From NCBI GenBank assembly GCA_937973685.1, contig CALJKJ010000014.1:1-41072 (forward strand): a DNA stretch of 41,072 nt, in the 5' to 3' direction. The notes beneath the pieces were generated by a model. That model was given only the letters and a program-made list of their open reading frames with translations, did not search any database and was not told the origin of the DNA. The translations under genes and the position numbers were made by a program. Of the stretch, positions 1-7,145 are shown piece after piece. Each line of letters begins with the position of its first letter. The stretch's first letter is position 1. The DNA comes from an uncultured Flavobacteriales bacterium. Lineage in GTDB: Bacteria > Bacteroidota > Bacteroidia > Flavobacteriales_D > Crocinitomicaceae.

Positions 1-727
1 ACTTCGTCAACTCATTCCAGTAATACGATGTATCGTTGATTCCTGTATTGATGAAAAAGTGAAGCATTTTGATTTCCACCCGCGGATTATCTTGTATAAA
101 CGCTTTGTAGAACGGCACAATTTCGCGGTAACGAATGCCCAAACGCGAGGTATAGAACTCAAACTTCGGTTCTTCTTCGGAGGCAATACGAATACCGATT
201 TTCAATTCGTTGTCGCCAATTGCTGCAATCAAATCGTGAATTTCCGTTGTGTTATCGACAACAGGAATGACGTTTACACGTTTCGTTTTGATCAAGTCGG
301 CAATATTTTCGATGTATTGTTTTGGTTTGAAACCATTACAAATAACAAACGATCCATCTTTCAACTTATTCGTTTGCATCAAATTCTTAACGATGTCGAT
401 ATCGAAGGCTGAAGATGTTTCGATGTGCACATCATTTTTGAGCACCTCATCGAGAACAAAGGAGAAATGCGAACTTTTGGTACAGTAGGAATAATGGTAT
501 TTGCCCGAATAACCCAAGTTATTCATCGCTTCACGGAACCAACCTTTGGCACGTTGAATGTTGTGCGAAATTTGCGGTAAGTAATTGAATTTTAAGGGCG
601 TACCGTATTCTTCGATCAATTTACCCAAATCGATTCCATGAAAAATCAAACGGTCATCTTGCAAGTTGAATTCGTCTTGCGGAAAGTCAAATGTTTGATC
701 AATTAAGTCAATGTATTTTGTTCTCAT
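1..727 (-). CDS. speA: Arginine decarboxylase, biosynthetic, PLP-dependent fold III (N-terminal part; cut by left edge)
   Basis: Decarboxylates arginine to agmatine in the cytosol, the first step of polyamine synthesis in Bacteroidota. The minus-strand frame is open from ATG at 727 to the window edge, giving 242 residues with no stop, so roughly the C-terminal half is missing. The start MRTKYIDLIDQTFDFPQDEF and the stretch YGTPLKFNYLPQI match the short arginine decarboxylases of flavobacteria as I remember them. Lys84 in YHYSYCTKSSHF is in the place of the lysine that binds pyridoxal phosphate at the end of the first barrel strand. EEPKFEFYTSRLGIRY and KMLHFFINTG are further family blocks. 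A diaminopimelate decarboxylase of the same fold is less likely because those blocks are specific. The gene is separated from the downstream minus-strand arsC-like gene by 56 bases. Confidence 0.85.
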   Translation of the reverse strand, partial: MRTKYIDLIDQTFDFPQDEFNLQDDRLIFHGIDLGKLIEEYGTPLKFNYLPQISHNIQRAKGWFREAMNNLGYSGKYHYSYCTKSSHFSFVLDEVLKNDVHIETSSAFDIDIVKNLMQTNKLKDGSFVICNGFKPKQYIENIADLIKTKRVNVIPVVDNTTEIHDLIAAIGDNELKIGIRIASEEEPKFEFYTSRLGIRYREIVPFYKAFIQDNPRVEIKMLHFFINTGINDTSYYWNELTK

Positions 728-783
728 GTGCTCACTACTGGAACTAAGTTCTTTTCCGTTACAATATTACTCAAAAAAATGGT

Positions 784-1134
784 TCAAAGCAGTTCTAAAA
801 TACGTTCTGTTGGACGCGCGATTACTGCTTTGTTTCCTACTACTACGATAGGACGCTCAATAAGTTTCGGAAATTGTATCATTGCAGCGATCCATTCGTC
901 GTTGGACAGCGTTTTTCCTTTGAAATGCAACTTATATTCGTCCTCTCCTTTGCGCACCAATGCTTCGGGTGCAATGCCCAATTTATCAATGATTGCTTGC
1001 AGTTCCGTTTTTGTTGGTGTATTTTTAAGATACTCCACCACGTCAAACGCTTGTTTTTTTTCTGCTAACAACTCCAACGCACAGCGACTCTTCGAACAGC
1101 GTGGATTGTGGTAAACAATAATAGCATCACTCAT
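784..1134 (-). CDS. arsC: ArsC-family arsenate reductase-like protein (thioredoxin fold)
   Basis: A cytosolic 116-residue protein of the ArsC/Spx/YffB family, which reduces arsenate to arsenite using glutathione or glutaredoxin in the classical members. The N-terminal motif YHNPRCSKSR places the nucleophile at Cys13. Three arginines fall where the E. coli enzyme has its oxyanion-binding set: Arg61 in LVRKGEDEY, Arg94 in LIERPIVV and Arg107 in VIARPTER. Length and the C-terminal RPTERILELL are typical. There is no ars operon partner (no arsR, arsB or acr3) nearby, so the physiological substrate is uncertain. It could equally be a general ArsC-like reductase, which is common as a lone gene in flavobacteria. 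The start ATG is unambiguous. Confidence 0.85.
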   Translation of the reverse strand: MSDAIIVYHNPRCSKSRCALELLAEKKQAFDVVEYLKNTPTKTELQAIIDKLGIAPEALVRKGEDEYKLHFKGKTLSNDEWIAAMIQFPKLIERPIVVVGNKAVIARPTERILELL

Positions 1135-1185
1135 TTTTCAAAAATTAGGAATGCAAAGGTAGTGGAAATAAGGAAAACTAAATTT

Positions 1186-1250
1186 AAGATTGAAGATTGA
1201 AGATTGAAGATTAAAGATTAAAGATTACAAGATTGAAGATTTCAAGATTG
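1186..1250. repeat. Tandem heptamer repeat AAGATTG/AAGATTA
   Basis: Six contiguous 7-base units run from 1186 to 1227 (three AAGATTG, then three AAGATTA). Three more units follow at 1229, 1236 and 1244, with single C interruptions. The seven-base step would shift the reading frame if translated, and no gene covers it. Slipped-strand length variation is likely. Arrays of this kind are familiar in intergenic DNA of flavobacteria. Confidence 0.9.
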
Positions 1251-1408
1251 AGTGCCGGTACGACGGGATAAAGATTCGGGATCATTTTAGAGTCTGGTGC
1301 AGCAATTTTAGAAGCGCATTTCCACTTAAAACACAAAACAATGCAGCGATTGAAACAGAATTGTATACACACGTGAGAACTAATAACATACAAAACATCA
1401 TTTCACCT

Positions 1409-1439
1409 TTTGATAGTTTATAAAGAAACAGTATATTTG
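1409..1439 (+). promoter_or_regulatory. Bacteroidota-type promoter upstream of the first cassette unit
   Basis: TTTG at 1409-1412 is followed by a 19-base spacer and TATATTTG at 1432-1439. This fits the Bacteroidota -33 (TTTG) and -7 (TAnnTTTG) consensus with the usual spacing. A transcript would start near 1446, about 70 bases before the GTTAG core at 1517 and 100 bases before the first gene. In an integron setting this would be the counterpart of the cassette promoter. Confidence 0.55.
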
Positions 1440-1545
1440 AAAATATGTCGCACTGAAATAGACGTATACAACTAAATATAGGTGTATTTGTCACATTTTA
1501 TAAGACATATAAACAAGTTAGGGGTAACTGCCAATCACATCAAGA

Positions 1546-2205
1546 ATGAGAAATTACTTAATAATATTTGTTGGATTTTTAATCGGTTGTCAGAGTGAAT
1601 CAGTTGACAAAACTGAGAGTTATCATGAAATATCAACTGAAGAACTAAAATCAAAAGAAATGGAAAAACTCAAAGAAAGCGAGCAACATTTTAGAGATAG
1701 TTTATACTCGAGAGAAAGTGACAATTATGTTTCGAAAATCGAAGAAATTCCTAATCGAGAGGACGACGCTTACCGAATCACAATCAAGTCAAAAAATGGC
1801 AACTGGAAAAAAACGAAAGTAATTAATACACGTCCTCAAATGTCCAGAATAAGTGAATGTAATGATTTGTACACCGTTGTAAGCTTTCCTTGTGGTGGAC
1901 CTTGTCATTCTGAGGTTTTCGTATTTACAAGCAAAACAAAACCTGACGAGCAATATGATTATGTAGCGATTGTTAAAAACAAACCGAATATTATTACTCA
2001 CTTCAGGGATGAGGAATTTGAAAACTTAATTGTACGCAATTTGACGCGTAACAAAGAAATGAAAATTAATATTTCTGAAATTGAACTGTTTAGTTGGGAT
2101 TTTATTGATTCTGTAAGTTTGTACAAAAACGAACTCAATATTCACTATATCACTCAAAACGACAAGCAAAAAATTAAAAAAACAAATATAAAAGCGATAC
2201 TTTAA
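1546..2205 (+). CDS. Lipoprotein of unknown function, first cassette gene
   Basis: 219 residues. The N-terminus MRNYLIIFVGFLIGCQSES is a lipoprotein signal with lipobox LIGC, so Cys15 is probably the lipidated residue and the mature protein sits in a membrane facing the periplasm or surface. Residues 20-60 are charged and helix-prone, likely a tether. The rest is a compact mixed domain with a CGGPC-type cluster (SFPCGGPCHSEVFVF). I recognise no family. The gene starts 20 bases after the GTTAGGGGTA core and is followed within 10 bases by the complementary TACCCCTAAC box. It is the best candidate for expression from the promoter at 1409-1439. Confidence 0.75.
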   Translation: MRNYLIIFVGFLIGCQSESVDKTESYHEISTEELKSKEMEKLKESEQHFRDSLYSRESDNYVSKIEEIPNREDDAYRITIKSKNGNWKKTKVINTRPQMSRISECNDLYTVVSFPCGGPCHSEVFVFTSKTKPDEQYDYVAIVKNKPNIITHFRDEEFENLIVRNLTRNKEMKINISEIELFSWDFIDSVSLYKNELNIHYITQNDKQKIKKTNIKAIL

Positions 2206-2210
2206 GATTA

Positions 2211-2263
2211 TACCCCTAACACCAAATAAACAATTGCGCAAAAATTCACTATACTTGTTAAGC
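2211..2263 (+). repeat. attC-like site 1 (short)
   Basis: The left box TACCCCTAAC (2211-2220) is the exact complement of the core GTTAGGGGTA that opens the same unit at 1517. The right core is taken as GTTAAGC (2257-2263), which fits GTTRRRY exactly. The arms between them are only weakly complementary, with a TTGCGCAA palindrome in the middle. At 53 bases it is at the short end for attC sites. Confidence 0.5.
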
Positions 2264-2300
2264 GTCATTGCATAGTTGAAAACCTTTATACCCTATTTAC

Positions 2301-2885
2301 ATGATAATGCAATCACATAATAGTATCTCAATTGTAATTACTACAATGATAGTGCTCATCTTCAGTCAATGTAATTCTATAAAAAGAAGCTTCGATGCTC
2401 CGCCTTCTCCCAATAGTATAAATGATGATCAAAAATGCTATGATAATGGGAAATTAACGACAAGTCAACGCCTTCAAATTTTCCCTTTTAATCAGGCTGA
2501 AAGCATTCGTGTGGTTTCATTTAATTCAAATCTTGGAAAAGCACCAATTGAAAATGACACAATTGTTCACGGCCAGACAATTGAAAATATTCTTTTGACA
2601 ACATCACAAATTGAAGGTTTAACAAACATACTTTTTAATTATAATTATTCCGATAAAACAAATTCATACGATGAGACTCAAGTTGGTTGTTATTTTCCTA
2701 GACATGCAATAATTTTTTTGAATAAATCTGAGAAAGTAATTTCATTCATTGAAATTTGCCTTGAATGCAAGAAAACGGTCACAACATTACCTCCTGAAAA
2801 CGTAGGGAAGTTTTGCGATGGAAAATACGAATTGATTAATAATTTCTTTCAATCAATAGGTATAGAACATTACAAGGACGAATAA
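2301..2885 (+). CDS. Probable exported or lipoprotein, unknown function
   Basis: 194 residues. A hydrophobic stretch at residues 8-22 (ISIVITTMIVLIFSQC) ends in Cys24, an atypical lipobox (FSQC) of the loose kind found in Bacteroidota. The mature part has several cysteines, including ICLECKK, and a C-terminal block FCDGKYELINNFFQSIGI that I recall from uncharacterised flavobacterial proteins. No enzyme motif is visible. Two ATGs lie at the start (2301 and 2307) and either could be used. The stop codon TAA lies within GAATAAC, the left box of the next attC-like site, as in other units of this array. Confidence 0.65.
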   Translation: MIMQSHNSISIVITTMIVLIFSQCNSIKRSFDAPPSPNSINDDQKCYDNGKLTTSQRLQIFPFNQAESIRVVSFNSNLGKAPIENDTIVHGQTIENILLTTSQIEGLTNILFNYNYSDKTNSYDETQVGCYFPRHAIIFLNKSEKVISFIEICLECKKTVTTLPPENVGKFCDGKYELINNFFQSIGIEHYKDE

Positions 2886-2936
2886 CATAGCAGTATACAA
2901 ATCTGACGGAAAAAAGCGGGTTCACTACTAATTAGC
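2878..2936 (+). repeat. attC-like site 2 (degenerate core)
   Basis: The left arm TAACATAGCAGTATAC begins at the stop codon of the preceding gene. The reverse complement of the right arm is TAATTAGTAGTGAAC, so the two pair with few mismatches. The right end reads AATTAGC instead of the CGTTAG core. It still has the GC(N)-11 base-core spacing seen at better sites (GCG at 2916, core at 2930). The G of the core is changed to A, so it may be inactive. Confidence 0.4.
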
Positions 2937-2971
2937 AACTTCGATTAAAGTAAAAACCAAATGTTTTATCC

Positions 2972-3568
2972 ATGAAACTACTATTTATCACGCTACTATT
3001 CATGATTTTAGTTAGCTGTAGTCAAAATAATAAGATTGCCTCAAAAGCTGAGAAAACTAAATTTGAAAATGGTCAAAAAGCCGAAAACGATTTGTCTGTT
3101 TCAGATTCAGCTATCAAAAGTGATTCTGTTTTCTTTGCGAGCAAACGAAAAAAAAACCGTGATTTTACATTGGATTTTGCACTAGTTAGTAATTCTGATT
3201 TAACCCTTGACTCGACAAATTCAATCGTTATAAATAAATCTACTGTTCTTTCTATTATGCCGCACAGTAAAATAATAGAAAAATATCAAAGAAATTTAGG
3301 TGAAGACGGTTGGAACACAGTATTAGACGACAATCTATATTACGAAAGCATTTTTATCGATTCCCTTAAAAAAAGAAAAATTCCACACACTTATTTTTTT
3401 AGAGATAAAAGGTATCTTGTTTTCAAAAAAAATAACGGAACAATAATAATATTAGATCAAAAGAAATTTTTAAACGCTTGGGGATATATTTTATTTAATG
3501 GAAAGGACATTCCCACTTTTTGGAATGAACTCGAAATTACACCTATTTTAACTAAAATTTATAATTAA
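2972..3568 (+). CDS. Lipoprotein of unknown function
   Basis: 198 residues with a clear lipoprotein signal: MKLLFITLLFMILVSCSQ, lipobox LVSC, lipidated Cys16. Residues 17-60 are polar and lysine/serine rich, a likely linker. The remainder is a small domain with no motif I can name; the end KKFLNAWGYILFNGKDIPTFW is its most distinctive part. The stop TAA lies in AATTAAC, which resembles a left attC box, but the 110 bases that follow show no convincing paired right arm. Confidence 0.7.
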   Translation: MKLLFITLLFMILVSCSQNNKIASKAEKTKFENGQKAENDLSVSDSAIKSDSVFFASKRKKNRDFTLDFALVSNSDLTLDSTNSIVINKSTVLSIMPHSKIIEKYQRNLGEDGWNTVLDDNLYYESIFIDSLKKRKIPHTYFFRDKRYLVFKKNNGTIIILDQKKFLNAWGYILFNGKDIPTFWNELEITPILTKIYN

Positions 3569-3682
3569 CCCGTTGAAGAACGATGTGTACGTTGGACAAA
3601 ACGAACAGGTATCAGGTGGTTTTGCAAAATGCGGGAATTGGCGCTTAAAAAGCAACATTGTGATTAACAAAATTAACATTAG

Positions 3683-4066
3683 ATGAAAAAAGTAAATTTT
3701 TCAATTGCAAAAAGAATTAAAAGCTTTGGATTTGCATTCAATGGCCTTCGCATTTTATTCCATGAAGAACATAATTCACGAATTCATTTTTTTGCGAGCG
3801 TATTAGTCATAATTGCAGCACTACTTTTTAAATTAAATACCTACGAATGGATTGCAATAATCTTTTCAATTGGATTGGTAATTACAGTGGAAATCATAAA
3901 CACTGCCGTTGAAAATATTGCAGACTTTTTGACAACTGAACAAAACAATCATATTAAGAAAATAAAGGATTTAGTAGCTGCCGCCGTTCTTGTAAGTGCT
4001 CTGACAGCATTAACAATCGGATTAATTATTTTCTTACCGAAAATAACAGCCTTGGCTAATTTGTGA
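3683..4066 (+). CDS. dgkA: Diacylglycerol kinase / undecaprenol kinase family, integral membrane
   Basis: 127 residues with three predicted membrane helices (about 33-50, 55-75 and 97-120). DgkA-family enzymes phosphorylate diacylglycerol or undecaprenol at the inner membrane using ATP. The signature EIINTAVENIADF (Glu70, Asn73, Glu77, Asp81) matches the catalytic E-NTAIE-D block, and the N-terminal SFGFAFNGLRILFHEEHNSRIHFFAS is the usual amphipathic lead-in. Undecaprenol is the likelier substrate, as for other short non-proteobacterial members. The gene sits within the cassette-like run but without a recognisable attC on either side, 113 bases after the previous gene. It could be a captured cassette or a resident gene. 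Confidence 0.88.
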   Translation: MKKVNFSIAKRIKSFGFAFNGLRILFHEEHNSRIHFFASVLVIIAALLFKLNTYEWIAIIFSIGLVITVEIINTAVENIADFLTTEQNNHIKKIKDLVAAAVLVSALTALTIGLIIFLPKITALANL

Positions 4067-4191
4067 AATCCGTAATCAGATTGCATTTGTAATTGGTTGA
4101 TTTGTCAAATCCGAATAATGGGCTTAATTTAGTACCAAACCAGCATCACTAATTTGAAACTACTATTAAAATTTGAACAATAATTACTAAC

Positions 4192-5784
4192 ATGAACCAA
4201 AGACTTTACTTATTATTTCATTTTGCTGTTACTGTAATCTTTTCATCATATGGGCAATTCTATCCAGTTCATGAGATGCAAGTTACTTTGAAGAATAAAC
4301 AATCAAAATTATTTGATACTAAGGTTCCATCATTTTACATTTCCAACTTCATAACAGTCAAGGAGTTTAATGTTTTCCTACAAGCGATTAAAAAAGACTC
4401 AACAGAATCTTTTTATCAATCGCAATTTCCTACATCAAGAACTTTTGATGTGAAGATGTTCAAAAATATTTTAGCAGACCCAGTTTTACAAAACGAACCA
4501 ATGCCTGGAGTTTCTTGGACTGTTGCACGAAATTATTGTCAATGGTTAACGGCTCAATCTAAAACCCAAGGGCAGAATTACGAATATGATTTGCCAACAG
4601 TTGCAGAAATGATTGCTTTTAATAATTTATACGGCAGTAACACTGCGAATAAACTCGAGACATGGACTCTAAATTGCTACGATGAAAGCATGTTTCTAAA
4701 TTCAGAATTATTATACTATCAGTACGAAGCAAAAAAATCTGACCCTCCTTCCATGAAAAGAAAAGTCTTTTTTGGAGGTTCATATCACATGAATTACACT
4801 TCAAAAGAATCTCGTCGAGAATTTCTTTACGAATATCAAGATAGTTCATCAAGATATATTGGATTTAGAGTTGTAAAAAAAAGTGATCATTCAATTTGTG
4901 ATACTTTACTAGTCAACCATTTAACTGTAAAATTTTGCTTAAAAAACAATCAATTTGAAGGAATTTATCTAGAGAAATACAATAATGGGAAATTAAAAAT
5001 TATTGGAACTTTTTCGAACGGTCAGAGAATTGGGATCTGGACTGTTTGGGATACGTTGGGAGTTATTAAGATTCAACGTAATTATAAAAACAATAAAACT
5101 TGTGAGTTTTTGTTCCCTTTTCAAAACAATCCATTTGCCAACATCTACCATTCTAACCCTAGTTATGTTTTAGAAAAAAATGATCAAAATATTTATCCAT
5201 ATAATTTTACTGAAGAGCGAACAGTAATCTACTCAAAACGAATATGGCGGGAAATAAATGTAGTAAATGAGCCTGATCTATTTAGAAATATAGATTTCAA
5301 ATTGTTAATTCACAAAATGTTTAAGAGTAATATAAAATGGTATAAATATGGAGAAAATGGAGACTTTAAAAACGAGTTGCCAAAAGATTATATTACACAA
5401 TTAGAATTGTCTTCAATTGAATGGGATTTGAATAGATTGGAAATAAAGGAAGATTTCTTCTTCAATTTAGATTTATTAATGTCCGATACACGACAAATTG
5501 CTATTAGTTTTTACAAAAATCAAAAAGATAACAAACCGAGCTATACAGTATACTTTCCGAAGCTAAGAAAAATTATGGGTGGAACCAATTTAGTAGATTC
5601 AAACTATGATGAAATAAAAACCGTCGATGATCTATTCTTTTTTCATTTATATAGGGGCAATATCATTGGTAGCGGAAATGTCTATGCCGACTCAAAAACT
5701 AATAATTCAAAACTAATTGATTTAGAATGTGAACTTGAAAAAATAACCGATGAGCATGACTTGTGGTTAGTTTTTGGAAGATAA
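4192..5784 (+). CDS. Exported three-part protein: FGE-sulfatase (GldK/GldJ-like) domain, MORN repeat, GldN-like C-terminal domain
   Basis: 530 residues with a signal peptide cleaved near SSYGQ (residue 21). Residues 45-230 resemble the formylglycine-generating-enzyme fold used structurally by GldJ and GldK: SFYISNFITVKEFNVFL, PGVSWTVARNYCQWL, YDLPTVAEM and a closing FGGSYHM...YIGFRVVKK. Residues 260-305 hold MORN-like strands (KYNNGKLKIIGTFSNGQRIGIW). Residues 345-530 look like GldN/PorN: the start TVIYSKRIWREINV, the block YTVYFPKLRKIM followed by LFFFHLYRGNIIGSGNVY, and the end EHDLW each have counterparts in GldN. GldK and GldN are periplasmic ring partners in the T9SS, so joining both in one chain is striking. 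Formylglycine-enzyme catalytic cysteines are not evident, so a structural role is likely. The domain assignment is by eye. Confidence 0.7.
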   Translation: MNQRLYLLFHFAVTVIFSSYGQFYPVHEMQVTLKNKQSKLFDTKVPSFYISNFITVKEFNVFLQAIKKDSTESFYQSQFPTSRTFDVKMFKNILADPVLQNEPMPGVSWTVARNYCQWLTAQSKTQGQNYEYDLPTVAEMIAFNNLYGSNTANKLETWTLNCYDESMFLNSELLYYQYEAKKSDPPSMKRKVFFGGSYHMNYTSKESRREFLYEYQDSSSRYIGFRVVKKSDHSICDTLLVNHLTVKFCLKNNQFEGIYLEKYNNGKLKIIGTFSNGQRIGIWTVWDTLGVIKIQRNYKNNKTCEFLFPFQNNPFANIYHSNPSYVLEKNDQNIYPYNFTEERTVIYSKRIWREINVVNEPDLFRNIDFKLLIHKMFKSNIKWYKYGENGDFKNELPKDYITQLELSSIEWDLNRLEIKEDFFFNLDLLMSDTRQIAISFYKNQKDNKPSYTVYFPKLRKIMGGTNLVDSNYDEIKTVDDLFFFHLYRGNIIGSGNVYADSKTNNSKLIDLECELEKITDEHDLWLVFGR

Positions 5785-5911
5785 ATGAATTCATGGCGTT
5801 AACATCTGAAAACGCATTTAAACATGTTACGAAATGAGGAAACAGAAAACAATTTGGTCGTTAACTTACAGCAAAGATAAATTGGATGCGCTGATTAAAT
5901 CAGCTACTAAA

Positions 5912-6535
5912 ATGAACCAATATATTGGTTTGTTTATTTATGTTACATTTCTTTGTAGTTGTTCCAATCACTCTGAAAAGGAACAGTATTTTGTCATAAA
6001 AGACCTGAAGAATCACCACAAAACAACGAGTGACACGCAATCAATTGAAACTCCGTTTTTTTATGGAAGTCACAACTTTATTTTAATAAATAATTCAACC
6101 ATCTATTATCATGATAAATTTGTTTGGTATAGCTGCGGTAATGGAATAGATTTCACAAAACCACCCAGACTATTCATCACTCCTGATAGTCTAGTTGAAA
6201 TAAAATTAGCTGGTTTAGAACAGTTTTTAAAAGACAAAACAAGTAGAAACAATTTTTTATCTGGTAAAATACTCGGTAAAAATTTAGTTACTATCTCCTC
6301 TCCTATTGATACAATTAGAAATGATGCATTATCAATTTTAAGAAAATATTTTAGCACAAAAAAAGATTTTCTAGTTGGAATTAGAAGATGTACCGAAGAG
6401 GAAAAATATGTTGGATATGCAAAACTTTCCAACAGACCGTACAATGGCGATCGAATCAACTGGAAAATTGGATTTGATCAAGAAACTCCTCCATCAACAA
6501 AGCAAACTATTGAATTTATTCAGACCATAAAATGA
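5912..6535 (+). CDS. Lipoprotein of unknown function
   Basis: 207 residues from the ATG at 5912. I chose this start because MNQYIGLFIYVTFLCSCSN is a complete lipoprotein signal (lipobox LCSC, Cys17). A longer frame from 5834 would bury the signal 26 residues inside the protein. The mature part contains WYSCGNGIDF and RRCTEEEKYVGYAKLS but no family I recognise. The region 5785-5911 upstream contains GTTAAC (5798-5803), a possible remnant of a core site, without a paired arm that I can support. Confidence 0.65.
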   Translation: MNQYIGLFIYVTFLCSCSNHSEKEQYFVIKDLKNHHKTTSDTQSIETPFFYGSHNFILINNSTIYYHDKFVWYSCGNGIDFTKPPRLFITPDSLVEIKLAGLEQFLKDKTSRNNFLSGKILGKNLVTISSPIDTIRNDALSILRKYFSTKKDFLVGIRRCTEEEKYVGYAKLSNRPYNGDRINWKIGFDQETPPSTKQTIEFIQTIK

Positions 6536-6540
6536 ACATG

Positions 6541-6567
6541 AACCAGCAAATAATTCCTACGTTAATT
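6541..6567 (+). repeat. attC-like right arm (core only)
   Basis: GCA at 6546, 11 bases, then CGTTAATT (6560-6567) reproduces exactly the GC(A/C)-N11-CGTTAR spacing of the four better sites downstream. A matching left arm is weak; a partial one may lie inside the end of the preceding gene. The core is also part of the palindrome CGTTAATTAACG. Confidence 0.35.
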
Positions 6568-6652
6568 AACGATAAATCTAGTGCATTTTAGTAAAATTAA
6601 GGCTAAATTTAGATTGTTGAATCAGTTGAAAAAATACACATATTAAACATAA

Positions 6653-7129
6653 ATGAAGAGAGTAACAATCACTATCATTTTGACAACTATTACCCTTTTT
6701 CCAATGACGTTTTGGTTGTTTTTAAGTATCTATGGTCTTAAAAGCATTTTGACAAATTTTGACAGCAATAATATCCCGATTGTACTAGCAATGGTATTTG
6801 GAATAATTGGATATATTGGACTCATTATGAACTTGAAAACGGATAAAAAAATGAAAGCTGAACGCATCAATTTCATCTTTTTATTAGTGGGAATAATCGG
6901 ATTCATCCTGTTTCACTCAATTGAAGGAGGGCTTGAAGCTTGGAAATGGATAATTTTCATGGAGGAACCTGATGAATGGATAATCTTTGTTGGGGCCATT
7001 CTAATGACAATAATACTTACAATGATGAAAGGAAATCACCTAATGAAAGGGTTTAAAAACAATAAAAGAGACAAAGCGCCAAAAACATTATATTTGAGAA
7101 GGCGCCTTTGCCTATTTTCAAACCGTTAG
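6653..7129 (+). CDS. Four-helix membrane protein, unknown function
   Basis: 158 residues. Hydrophobic segments at about 3-30, 41-60, 73-90 and 108-125 suggest four membrane helices. The loop between the last two has acidic residues (MEEPDEWIIF). The C-terminal 30 residues (after MKGNHLMKGFKN) are basic and are encoded by the inverted repeat of the attC-like site. The stop codon TAG at 7127-7129 is supplied by the GTTAG core itself, so the tail is probably a by-product of cassette structure rather than part of the original fold. No family recognised. Confidence 0.6.
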   Translation: MKRVTITIILTTITLFPMTFWLFLSIYGLKSILTNFDSNNIPIVLAMVFGIIGYIGLIMNLKTDKKMKAERINFIFLLVGIIGFILFHSIEGGLEAWKWIIFMEEPDEWIIFVGAILMTIILTMMKGNHLMKGFKNNKRDKAPKTLYLRRRLCLFSNR

Positions 7130-7131
7130 AG
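7052..7131 (+). repeat. attC-like site A, overlapping the 3' end of a gene
   Basis: The stem ACAAAGCGCC (7071-7080) pairs with GGCGCCTTTG (7101-7110) with one bulge. GCC at 7110, 11 bases, then CGTTAG (7124-7129) gives the common right-arm spacing. The left box is taken as TTTAAAAAC (7052-7060), 20 bases before the inner stem end as at site C. The whole site is read through by the preceding gene. Confidence 0.55.
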
Positions 7132-7145
7132 GGCATAGTATAACC

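Larger units (their letters stand above)
1135..1545. other. Gene-free stretch of about 410 bases left of the cassette array
   Basis: No coding region is convincing here; the short frames on the minus strand have no recognisable features. The stretch holds a heptamer tandem repeat (1186-1250), a Bacteroidota-type promoter (1409-1439), and the GTTAGGGGTA core (1517-1526) at which the first cassette-like unit begins. I see no attI-like site that I could name and no fragment of an integrase gene. Confidence 0.6.

Noticed and set aside
59..488. Plus-strand frames over the first 490 bases
   Set aside because: They are the antisense shadow of the minus-strand arginine decarboxylase gene, which has clear family motifs.
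728..1114. Plus-strand frame of 128 codons
   Set aside because: Antisense to the ArsC-family gene, with no features of its own.
1211..1494. Two small minus-strand frames left of the array, considered as integrase remnants
   Set aside because: No tyrosine-recombinase motif, and composition follows the heptamer repeat and A+T-rich DNA.
3569..3682. attC site between the lipoprotein at 2972 and dgkA
   Set aside because: There is a left-box-like ATTAAC and an ATTAG before dgkA, but no paired arms and no correct spacing.
4067..4191. attC site between dgkA and the GldK/GldN-like gene
   Set aside because: No GTTAR core and no inverted repeat above background.
6560..6571. CGTTAATTAACG palindrome as a regulator operator
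   Set aside because: Its left part is explained by the attC-like core with exact GC-N11 spacing. A separate operator is not needed, though not excluded.
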